From NCBI GenBank assembly GCA_034698045.1, contig JAQGAU010000282.1, positions 1-32,017 of the forward strand: 32,017 bases of DNA, written 5' to 3'. Shown piece by piece: positions 1-10,000 of the stretch. The notes beneath the pieces were generated by a model that worked only from the letters and a program-made list of their open reading frames with translations, did not search any database and was not told where the DNA came from. The stretch's first letter is position 1. Each line of letters begins with the position of its first letter. This stretch comes from Paramacrobiotus richtersi (lineage: Eukaryota; Tardigrada; Eutardigrada; Parachela; Macrobiotidae). A program made the position numbers and the translations under genes.

Positions 1-135
1 AATCTCTGTCGGTTATGCAACGGTTCCGGGTTTTTTGGCCTATGGCTTGCCCTATTTTCGGCCGAATGTCGTCTATGCGGTCATAAATTGTTCATCGTTA
101 CGTGTTTATTCGCATGCTCATTTCTCTGTGCATAG

Positions 136-1571
136 AAACACCCCGGACCGAGGAGTGAAGGAGCAGCAGAAGCACAGTGCCAGCCAGGAGGATTCATCGG
201 TCAGTGACTCTGATTGTTCCAGTCCAGAACCGGAACGAGCCGGATTTAATAACAAACGTCGTAAATCTCTGTCTGCTGGCTCACCAACACCACAGCGGGC
301 TTCTTCTCGATGTGGGTAAGTGTAGTGTCGTTCGGTTTCTAACAGACGAGTGTTTTAGCTTGTACTGAATATGCAGTTTTAGAAATTGACCCTGCTGAAT
401 GTTTCCTGATGATTTTCATTTGGTGCAGTCTGCGTGTTCACCTTTTATCTGTGTTTTCAGTTAGAAAGTCTTTTCTGTTTGGGAAGCACGATCAAGAAAT
501 TTTTGTTTGGAAAATCCCGTAAAAAACGGGAGGTTTCCAGACATATCGGTATTGGCCTGCGAATTCGTTGTTCATCTTCCTTTCGCGCTAGGATTCGGCA
601 ACCAACACCTTACCGTTTCAACGTTGTTCTTCCGGATCGGGATAATACTACGGATGAGAGCGTCCCTTCCGGCCTCCCCGCCGATGACGGTAGTTGCGTT
701 GATGCGTTTTTTTTCGACAACACAGATATACTTATGTTATTTGGAATCATAGATGCTGATGCTAATGTGCCACTGGAGCGTGGTAAGAATGACAAATCTG
801 GTCAGTCTGGAGGAAATGTTAGCATAACGACGGATGAAGAAGAGGATAGTGTTGAAGGTAAAACAAACAAATTACTTTTTTTAAAAATTATTTTTAAACG
901 ATTTCGTCAGGTTGCACTGATGCAGTCGAAGCGTTTCTTGGATTTTCGTATTTTTTTGACAGGCCATCGGTGAGAATAATAAAAAAATCATTTAGTTTTT
1001 ACACTTAATGTTGCAAAATTCGTGTATGTTTTTGCGCGCTATCGATGTCATTATGAGAGGAATCAATTGAATATTTCTGTAAAATCATTTAGCATTACCG
1101 GGCTTTCCAGTCGCATCATAAAATGTTTGTTTGCTTTTGAAGTATTTCTTTTTTTGCTGACATTGTTTTAATTGCAAATCCAATAGTCCGTTGACACTTG
1201 AAACTACTGTAAAATAAAGTGACGTAATAAAAGGTTTTTGAGTTATTAAAAGTATGCATTTTTATCATGAATTTATGGCTAGTATAATCGGGATAATTTG
1301 CTGCAGTTATTTGTTTTATTCGCGATGACCATGTACAGTTTTTGCAGAGGTTCGTCTTCCTTGTCCACAATGCAACAAATCATTTCTTGGATCTTACCAA
1401 CGCGAGCGACACGTAAGGGAAGTCCATCAGAAACTGGGTCGAGCGCCGTGTCCCAAGTGCGGCAAAACGATCCTCGAGCGGCGAATGGCAGCTCATCTGC
1501 AGACGCATAAGGCAGAGAAAGAAACACGCCAGGATACTGATAATCAGAAAGAAGCATCGGAAAGTGTATGA
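136..1571 (+). CDS. Copy A (5'-truncated): modular paralog ending in two C2H2 zinc fingers
   Basis: This is the 3' part of a gene whose first exons lie before the window. Exons read 136-315, 592-689, 753-857 and 1339-1571, with GT-AG borders and continuous phase. The first exon encodes a Ser/acidic segment (SVSDSDCSSPEPER) and a basic KRRK patch. The second carries the GLPADDG motif. The third is acidic (TTDEEEDSVE). The last encodes two C2H2 fingers: CPQC with HVREVH (C-x2-C-x13-H-x4-H) and CPKC with HLQTH. The ligands look complete, so DNA binding in the nucleus is likely. Bases 1-135 are intron. The frame is intact in what can be seen. The family is not one I recognise by name; assignment rests on copies B, C and D. 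Confidence 0.82.
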
Positions 1572-1848
1572 ATGGTTCTTCTTGTTGATCGCATTGTTCG
1601 ATTACCGCACAGTCTTCATGATCTTTTCCGCTTGTGTCTTTTCATTTTCTGGATTACTGTCTCTTTGTTTTATTTTGTTTTGGATAATTAGCTCTGAGGA
1701 TAAGAGTACCTATGTCACATTGTAATTTTTTTGTTCACGTTTGTGATGAAGAAGTGTATGACTGGAAACAAAATTTGTACTTTAGAGTTCCTGCACTATG
1801 AAGGAATTACAGTGAACGCTCTACGGCAGACCGGTTTTGGAACGCTGT
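1572..1848. other. 3' flank of copy A, left half of the array inter-unit sequence
   Basis: This is noncoding sequence after A. About 1620-1795 resembles the flanks after the Pcf11-like gene (6465-6640), B (9380-9560), C (12890-13040) and D (16330-16480). Shared marks are a T-rich run, ggataattagc and gtacctatgt. It breaks off before the inverted-repeat element. The right half of the flank, seen before B, C, D and E, is missing here. Confidence 0.6.
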
Positions 1849-2387
1849 TTGGTAAAGCCTGGCACGAGCCGCGAGGCTCGGCTCGACTCGTGAGCGCTCG
1901 CGGCTCGCGATCCCGATGAGCGAGCTAGCGGTTTTCGGCCACGAGCCGAGTCGATCCAAGCTACGGTTTTCAGCCTTGCGAGCGAGCCGGGCTTTCCTTT
2001 GAGACCGAGCTAATTTGTAAAAGAACAATTGTAAAATTTGTATGGCAGACAAAAGATCTAAAAGCTTGCTTTTGTGGCGACAACAAAGCCGACCTTACGC
2101 TCCAATAGACAGTTCAATTTTTTTATTGCATGAAAGCAGTTTTTCGCTGCACGGAATGTCAAAAACTCATTAGTTTGGTAGTACAAAATAAGGGCTGCGA
2201 GCCGGACGAGCCTGTCAATCGCATTCTGTTTACGACCCGAGCGAGTTGAGCTGAAGCGTCCGGAAGCAACGAGCGAGCGAGCGAGCCTAGACGGAACTGC
2301 GAGCGAGCCGAGCACAAAACTATGGCTCGAAAATAGGGCGCGAGCGAGCCGAGCCGTGAAATCACGGCTCGTGCCAGCCTCTACCTG
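1849..2387. mobile_element. Non-autonomous TIR DNA transposon, hAT-like, GC-rich
   Basis: The left end (ggtaaagcctggcacgagcc) matches the reverse complement of the right end (ggtagaggctggcacgagcc) with two mismatches. Inside lie many subterminal copies of gagccgag and cggctcg motifs in both orientations, a pattern common in hAT-type elements. GC content stands out from the surroundings. The element has no transposase. Open frames across it (runs of Ala-Arg-Ser-Leu) only reflect the repeats. An 8-bp direct repeat, TGTTTGGT, lies at 1846-1853 and 2390-2397, which is the hAT target size, but it does not sit symmetrically against the ends. Class is therefore tentative. Confidence 0.7.
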
Positions 2388-2908
2388 AGTGTTTGGTTTC
2401 TAAGGTAACTCCGCCCACTTCCTAGGGGCGGCTGCCATGATGCGAAATGCAAAAATACGTCAGCAAGTCCGCAGCGTTAGAACGTTCGCCTTTAAAATCC
2501 GAAGGTACAACAGTCTGCGTGTGTAAGTGAAAAACGTTGTTCTCATCGCGCTATTTCGGAAACGTTTGACTCCAAAATTGGTCTCCTTAATATCTTGAAA
2601 GGTGAACATATCCTGAAAGGTGAACTTAAGAAGGTAAGTGGTGTTCAGGCCGTTCTAGATAGGCAGGATTAGTTTCAGTTCAACAGCATGGAAGGCAATG
2701 TTGAATATATTGTCGCTTGTTCACTTTTTTTGTTGTGCTCCGTGGAGAAGATCTTTTGCCCAGATTCGACAAGAAGTTGATTGAAACGTTTTTAACAGGA
2801 GCCTGGATGTCACATGAAGTAAGGAACCAGTCATTATCAGTGCTGACTGGAAGGATAATCACGCCTTTGCCTTCGTCGCTGGATAGGCAGGATCCCGATA
2901 AAGTCATC
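2388..2908 (+). promoter_or_regulatory. Probable 5' region and leader of the Pcf11-like gene
   Basis: There is no independent gene here. A strong donor (aag|gtaagt at 2634) suggests a 5' untranslated exon, with possible acceptors at ttaacag|gagcc (2798) or nearer. A direct repeat (tgaaaggtgaac, twice, about 2597-2625) sits just before that donor. An in-frame upstream ATG at 2807 would lengthen the protein by 34 residues. The same frame is open from 2717, but without an earlier ATG. Confidence 0.4.
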
Positions 2909-5900
2909 ATGGACCAGGTACGCGACGATTATCGGGATTCCCTGAAGGACCTGGACCGAAACGACAAAGCCAGGATTAATTCATTGACTATGTTGGCGGA
3001 CGAGGGCTTCTCATACGGACCGGCTATTGTCGATGCGATTGAACGGCGTATCGAAGAGGTTATTGAATTATTTTAATTTTTCTTAGTTATTTGCTGTTTT
3101 AGTCACACAGCAAAAAAATACTATAATCGAAGAATTTGAATATTATAGGTCCCACCACCCCGTCAGCTACTAATACTGTATTTGGTCGACTCCATTTTCA
3201 AAAACAGTCAACGCGATTACAGGCCACTTTTCCGTCCGAATTTGGTGAAGATTTTCACCAGTATCTTCAGACAGGTTAGAAAAGGTCTTTTTACATTTTT
3301 GAAAAAAATCTTCGGGAAACTATCAGGTTTCGGTATTTTCTGTAGGCGGATGAGCGTACCAGATTTTCCATGTTCAGAGTTCGGGTAACATGGAGTCAGC
3401 AGTTTGATGCATTATTACTGCAGTCTTTGGACGAAAAAACTCATGAAATCGATCCACAATGGCCAGTCCTGAGGCCACACCCTGTGGCAGTGCTGGCTGT
3501 GCCGAACGTGGCGTTGATTCAGGTAAATAGTTTATTTGATTCGGACATATTAATTTTTAATGATCAGCTGTTTCCGGTATCTCTTCGTTACTGTCTGTTA
3601 AACGCGAACAGTCTACGATAAAGAATCAACTAGTACACTAATAAATAAAAATGAATCATGTCGTGTATTCATGTCGTTTTGCAATTTTTGTTAATTATTT
3701 TGTCATTTTACTCTATAAAACAACCATTTTTAATACAAACAATAATGGAATACGTATGTTGTTTTATCAGGTGCCCGCAAGGAATGGCAAACGGTCGTTG
3801 GAACAAGAAAATGCAGGGGTGACCGGAAACGGGCTGCCAAAGACCAAAATTGCCGAAGTGGCTCACAGGTAGATTACGTTACCCCTGTTGTCATCACTAG
3901 TATTGGCAGCAGCTCTGTATTGTTGAAAGCTACCGGTAAATTCACCGGTAAATTCATAGCTCTGATTAATTCGTGATACGGTTTAACTGTTTTCGGGCAG
4001 TTAATAATAGCTTAAATTTCAGTTAAATTAAAAATTTAAGTTATTTCTTGAAAGCCAGACACATTGGTCGGGATCAAATGTAATTTGACGAGTAGGCTGT
4101 AAACTCGATTGTTACATCCATTTTCTGGAAGTTAGTCAAATCATATCGTTTTATAACAAAGATATTTTTTGTTATCGTATTTTGACAAAATAATGGATCA
4201 GGTCCCTAACAGTGCCAGTTAAAAGCCTTCTTTCGCTTATTTTTTATGGAATCTTAAATTTCAGCATTGTAATTTCCTACATACCACAGACTATAAACCG
4301 CGCTCCGTCGACGTAGCACATACTGCATCCCTGCGAAGTACTATATTTAACCGACACGCCGTCGAAGTAGCATATTTAATCGACAGTCCGTCGAAGTACC
4401 ACATACTATATAATTATAAACTGCACTTACTAAGAGTACTGACTTACTGGCTATTTTCCGAAGGTGGAATTTTGACAGCTTTCGAATTTCGTAGCAATTT
4501 TTTGTTGAGCATTATTTAATTGCGCAGTAATTTTTTGTATGCTTTTTCTACCGTGATTGTCACAGACATTGCCAAAATTCTTGCATCGCCCGCGTTCCAA
4601 GCGTTGTCTGCCGCTTCAACTGCCGCTCCTGCACCGGAACCAATAGTACAGCCTCCTACGCCCCCACAGATATCGGAAGTTAACGCTAGTACCGATCCAG
4701 AAGTTGTTGCTGCTGTGAGACAATTGGGACTGAAATCTTGGTCCTTTGGATGTTGTCTACGCGAGATTCAGAATATCTCTGAATCGCGCAAATCCTGTGC
4801 GCAGCGGTTTATGCCATCGGAAACCGAATCCGCGAAACGGGATGTGTTGATTCATCATGGCTGGGACATGAAAGATCAGGTGGATACCGGCGATTGTGGA
4901 ATTGGCGAGAGTGATTTTATTAACGATAAAGCGTATGACGATGTCCATCTACCGGGAGAAGGTAAGCAATAATCGACCAAGGCCCTCTATACTCAGCCCA
5001 AAATGAGTGTAATATTAATTATACAAATTAATATTAATTACTAATAAATCATTACCAATAAATTAATAACAATAATCTAATAACAACAAGACTGTTAGTA
5101 ACCAAATTCCACTGACTACTTATTCATAACAAGTACTCAGTTAAGAATAAATTAATAATGATAAATTTAGTAGAAATAAATTATCCTTCGGCTTCGGTCA
5201 TTTCAGTGCCCGCAATCAGCGAGTGCACTTTCCTAGTATTTCGTGTTCGTATTTGTGGTTTGAAATGAAAAATATATACTTGTGTGTTGCAGCCATTTCG
5301 AGCATGTTTAGAAATTTTGTAATATCCCGTCGCCCGGAGAAAGCCAACGCCATTCTGAAAATACCGGAAGCACCTGTTGCGGATGATTCCCAAGCTGCAG
5401 CAGTTTCCGGAAATCCTGACGATAACATTGAACTGAACCCGATTGCATCCGGGGGAATAAAGGTGAGAAAGCGTTAATTTATTTGATTATCACAGCTTAT
5501 ATTTGTTACTATAGTTTATAATAAATATTAATGCAGTAAATAATAAGTAATAATAAAAAATAAATAAATAATAATAATAACAAATAAATAATAATAGTAA
5601 TAAATAATAATAAACATTAATGCAGTCCGAATATAATAATTACCGAATAGTAGAAAACATGCTTTTTGGCACTTTCCAGCTACCTGTTTTATGTTTTAGG
5701 TGAAGTGCGATTTATGCCGGGAACAGCTAAAGGATGAATACATGGACGATGAAGATGAATACATATTCAAAGGTTGCATCAAGGTGATAAATGCTGCCGA
5801 CGGAAAAGAAAAGGTAAGTAACAGTTTACGATACTATGTGGAATATTTTTGGATTTCAGTTTTAACTCTTTTTTTTCGATTTAACTGATTTCGTTCGGTT

Positions 5901-6437
5901 CTGCTTCAGTGCTTTAATTCCTGTATTTATTATTTAAACAGATCTTTCACCGCGAGTGTTTTGAAGAAAGCAGAAGAAACCCTCAGGAAGACACTGTTGT
6001 AATCAGTAAGCCAGACAGATGGAAAAGTACCGTGATTACCGAGAAAACGCCCGTGAAACCGACACCTGCTCAGCCATCACCTGTAAGTGATATCTTAGCG
6101 ATTTTAAATGATTTAAATGATAGAAGTATGATTTAAACGATTTAAAATGACATGTATAATGTAATGATAAAAATGTATAATTATGACTATTTAATATTAA
6201 TAATTTAACAATTCAAATAAAATAAACTATTAAAGTCCAGGACTTTTCACTGTTAAGGAAAACTTGTTTTTTTGGCAGCTGCCGGCATCCAAATCGGGAG
6301 TGATGTACACATTGCCGATAAAGGCGGAGTCGCCGCCACCTGCCTCGAATGAGCTGGGAGAGACGTCCGCGTTTGTCATTACGTTGGACGTGGACGATGA
6401 GGAGGACCTATTGCTCCAATCCAACGACCGTGTCTGA
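2909..6437 (+). CDS. PCF11: Divergent Pcf11-like cleavage/polyadenylation factor
   Basis: Nine exons join in frame: 2909-3058, 3149-3274, 3346-3522, 3771-3868, 4528-4961, 5293-5462, 5700-5813, 5942-6082 and 6279-6437, giving about 522 residues (556 from ATG 2807). Residues 1 to about 135 form an RNA polymerase II CTD-interacting domain (CID) of Pcf11 type: INSLTMLADE, then LYLVDSIFKNSQRDY, then FRVRVTW and DPQWPV. The C-terminal part has the second Pcf11 zinc knuckle, C388-x2-C391 and H426-x2-C429. In the family, Pcf11 acts in cleavage factor II and in transcription termination. The first zinc finger (exon 5, SCAQRF ... HHGWD) seems to have lost two of four ligands. The first two donors are GTTATT and GTTAGA, which are weak. 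It may be a fast-evolving paralog. It sits between copies A and B inside the array. Confidence 0.82.
4305..4412. repeat. Imperfect ~30-bp tandem repeat in intron 4 of the Pcf11-like gene
   Basis: Three to four units share ccgtcgaagta followed by a cata or tatattta stretch. The units start near 4305, 4330, 4359 and 4388. The intron (3869-4527, 659 bases) is otherwise unremarkable. Confidence 0.6.
5010..5180. repeat. AT-rich low-complexity sequence in intron 5 of the Pcf11-like gene
   Basis: Runs of taatattaatta, aataaatt and similar words fill this part of the intron. No other signal is seen. Confidence 0.6.
5510..5640. repeat. AAT-rich microsatellite-like stretch in intron 6 of the Pcf11-like gene
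   Basis: Interrupted (aataat)n and (aaataaat)n runs lie between the exons ending at 5462 and starting at 5700. Confidence 0.7.
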
Positions 6438-7027
6438 CAGAACGGATAACTTGTATGACTCAGTAGTATTATCAAGGAAAATTGTTAATTTTCTGATGGT
6501 TAGTTTTTTTTTATTTTGTTTAGGATAATTAGCGAAAGATGTACCTATGTGCCATTATTCATTTTCTTTTTACGACTTTATGCTTTATGCCATGCAGAAG
6601 GAATGTATCAGCAGAAACAAATGTGGTTTAATCGAAATGAATGCAACAAGAACATGCTCTAGAGGATAAATACATTGATTAATTATAATCGACTGACATT
6701 TCCGACTTCACGTACAGCCAGCACTTCCATTTCCTGAAAAGCTGTTGCAGGAACTGTACGGACATTGTCCAGTGACATCCGGGTGAATTATATGAAAAAT
6801 AGGCTGCAAACTGTTGCCCGTGGGGCGTGGATGGCAGGCATGTCTTTTTTGCCGTTTTCTGGCATTTCTGATTTCATTTCAAATTTATTATTCATGCATT
6901 TCTGCGTTACAACTCTTCCATCCGCATCTGCAAGAAAAAGTTTTTGCAACTGGAAATCCATCTTTGCTCACAGTTAGTCTCGGGTAGGTATTGATTTATT
7001 CATCCCGATCGTTCCACAAGAACCAAG
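6438..7027. repeat. Inter-unit flank upstream of copy B
   Basis: The stretch is noncoding. The left half (about 6465-6640) repeats the 3' flank of copy A. The right half (about 6655-6850, with the words gactgacatttccgacttcacg, acattgtccagt and gcatgtctttt) recurs before C (9595-9790), D (13070-13240) and E (16630-16815). A tctgcag acceptor-like site near 6930 and the sequence gttccacaag just before the ATG are shared by B, C and D. A 5' untranslated intron is possible. Confidence 0.65.
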
Positions 7028-9320
7028 ATGAAACCGCAGCGAGTTGTCGCTACCAAAACAGTGACAGCTGGAACCAGAGCAAAACCCGCATTCCGTGCAT
7101 CCACCAGCCTCAACCAGGCTCCTGATCCCCTCTCATACAAAGCTCTAATCAGGACACTGGGCACGGATTTCGAAACGAGTCCATCGACATGGCGTCGAGC
7201 CGTCGATCACTCGGCCGAGACCGTCGTCTTTTATCAAGTGGATCTGCGCGGCGACATCCCGCGAATGTCGAAGAGCGTGCGCATTTGTCGCGAAGAAGGC
7301 CCTGGCAAGAAAGGACCTGGTAGAAACCATCTCGTGCCTTCTGTGTACATGGGTGATATGCTGTTGGAGTATACGTACGTGACGGGGATCATTGGGCAGC
7401 GGTACTTGGAGGACGAAGATGATCTCATGAAACTCTTGGAACATGCTGATCTGCTGTATACCACCGATGCTGACGAAAAGGATGATGAAATAATGGTGGA
7501 TGGCAGCGCACATGAAGAAACTGAAGAGAATTACTCCGCAGCCAAAGTGAATGAAAAGAGTGGGTCGGTCGATGTGGGTTTGAAATCGCCTCCAAACAGC
7601 GAACCTCGAGGATCAGGTAAATTTATAACCTTTGTCACAAAGGCTTTGTGATTGTTTTGGTGGCTACATCGAATTCAGAAAAATTATATCAACGCAGAAC
7701 TTGAAATTCAAAAACTCCCTGTAATAAATAAAAAAACTGCTTAAACAAACTAAATTATTTTAAAATAATACGGAACAAATTCATTCAACAAAAAGCTTGT
7801 AAAACAATGGTTTACTACAATGTTGCTTTCCTCCACAGCCTAAAATGGCGAAAGCGCATTGATGCAATTTCTGATTTGTCTTTCTGTAGCATCCGAGAGC
7901 AGGAGGGGAAAACGGGCAAAAAACGGAAAAACGGCAGCGCGGACTCCGGTGGTGGAGCATCAGGCAGTGTGGAGAAGTCTGGCATTGTTCCTGCTCCGCG
8001 AAACACCAAAACCCGGTACTACAGTTAATTAAAATTAGCGCCATGAATAAATAAAAATATGCGTTATAGTCAGCACAATGATCACATACAGTAGTACTGT
8101 TTTTCTTGTAATCTTGTCTGTCTTGGAATACGGTGATAAATTGTGTAATTTTTGCTTATTTATTCAAGTCACATGCTCATTTCTTTGTGCATAGAAAAAC
8201 CCTGAACCCAGGTGTGGAGAAGACGCATTGTGTCAACCGGGAGAATTCATCGCTCAGTGACGCTGATTATTCCAGTCCAGGACCGAAACGAGCCAGATCA
8301 AAGAATAACCGTCGCAATCCACGGTCTTCTCGCTCAGTGACAGCCCAACGGACTACTAGTTGTACGCGATCTAGGTACGTGTGGTGTCGTCTGATTCCGG
8401 ATAACCTAATAGTGTAAATTATACAATCATGCGTTCGGGGATTTTTTGACAGAGCGGTACTAGTTTGTTTTAGTTTTACTGAGTAGGCATTGTCAGAAAT
8501 AAGCCGTAAGGAACTTTGTCCATTGATTGTCTGTTGCGGCGTCCTGCGAATTCATCTTCTATTTGTGTTGTCATTTCTGTCTGGAATACACGGCTAAAAG
8601 GTTTTCAAAAAAAAAACCCCGTAAAAAACGGGAGTTTCCAGAAAGTATCGGTATTCGATGGTTTGTCATGCGAATGCGTTGTTCATCTTCTTTTCTATAG
8701 GACTCGCCGACCGACACCTCCCGCTGAAGATGTTGTTATTTTGGATAGCCATAATACTACGGAGGAGAGCTCCCCTGTTCCCGGCCTTCCCGCAGATGAC
8801 GGTAGGGTGTGGTTATTTTATGAGTACCTTTTGAGTTGTGTCCATACACAAATGTGTTATTCGAGTCAGTTAGACCATACTGTAGATGCGGATGATAATG
8901 TGCCATTGGAGCGTGGTAAGAATACAACTCAAGTCGGTCTGGAGGAAATGCCAGCATAACGATGGACGAAGAAGAGGATAATGTTGCAGGTAAAAGAAAC
9001 AAACATAATAACCTGGACTTGTTAGGATGCAGTCAAAACGTTTCTTGTTATTGTAACCCAGTTTTCATTCGCGATTATCAGATACAGTTTCTGGCGAGGG
9101 TCGGGTTTCGTGTCCACAATGCAAGAAAACATTTGTTGGACCCTGGCACCGCGAGCGACACGTGAGGGAAGTTCATCAGAAACTGGGTCGAGTCCCGTGT
9201 CCCAAGTGCAATAGGACGTTCCTCGAGCGGGACATTGCAGTACATCTGAAGACGCACAAATCAGAGAATTAACTGCGACAGGAAGCTGATAGCCAGAGGG
9301 AACCATCCGAAAGTTTGTAA
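7028..9320 (+). pseudogene. Copy B: zinc-finger paralog with frameshifts and a premature stop
   Basis: Exons match copy C one for one: 7028-7616, 7890-8015, 8195-8374, 8701-8801, 8886-8989 and 9088-9272 (homology to 9320). Exon 1 encodes the shared N-terminal domain intact. Near 7594 one A is missing relative to C and D, so the exon ends in phase 1 instead of 2. The shifted frame crosses exon 2 and stops early in exon 3. Exon 5 lacks another base near 8928 and reaches a TAA, although an inner donor at 8915 (gcgtg|gtaaga) could bypass this in frame. Exon 6 has two complete C2H2 fingers but stops 16 codons before the end used by relatives. Three independent lesions suggest decay. A truncated protein with only the N-terminal domain could still be made. 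Confidence 0.72.
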
Positions 9321-10000
9321 ATGGTTGATTTTGTTGATCGTTTTGTACGAATACCGAGACTCTTACTGATCTTTCCCGCTTTTGTCTCAGATGTTTTATC
9401 AAGGAAAACTGTTCTTTTTCTGGTTTTCTGAAGGAGGTTTGTTTATTTTGTTTGGGGTAATTAGCCAAGAGTTACCTATGTGCCATTACCATTTTTCTGT
9501 TTACGTCGTGAAGAAGAAATGTATCATCAGATGTGGTTTAGACTTTAGATCTTGCAAATCAAAATAGCTGCAACAAGAACATGCTCTAGGCTGTCTAGAG
9601 GATAGATCCATTGATCAATTATTATCGACTGACATTTCCGACTTCACGTACAGCGAACACTTCCATTCCATTTCCTGTAGGACTGTTACAGGAGCTGCAC
9701 GGACATTGTCCAGTTGGTTCAGGAATACATTGAAGAACAGCTTCAAACCGTTGCCCGAGGGGGGTTGGTGGCATGCATGTATGTTTGTTGCACAATGCCG
9801 TTTTCTGGCATTTCTGATTTCATGGCAAATCCATTTTGATTTCTGCATTATTATTATTTAAGTTAATTTAACGTGTTTCTGTCTTCTACGCGCATCTGCA
9901 GGATAAAGTTTTGCAGTTGTAAATCCATCTTTGTTCACAGTCAGTCTCGAGCTGGTATTGATTTAGATTTATCAGTCCTGACCGTTCCACAAGGAGCAAG
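9321..10000. repeat. Inter-unit flank between copies B and C
   Basis: No gene is seen. Both halves of the inter-unit sequence are present (about 9380-9560 and 9595-9790), followed by a T-rich stretch, an acceptor-like atctgcag at about 9901, and gttccacaaggagcaag directly before the ATG of C. Confidence 0.6.

Noticed and set aside
1807-2365. Open frames rich in Ala, Arg, Ser and Leu on the minus strand
   Set aside because: They come from gagccg-type repeats of the inverted-repeat element.
5700-6082. LIM or RING finger from CxxC and HxxC
   Set aside because: The spacing between the pairs is too long for LIM. The position after a CID and a degenerate finger fits the second zinc knuckle of Pcf11.
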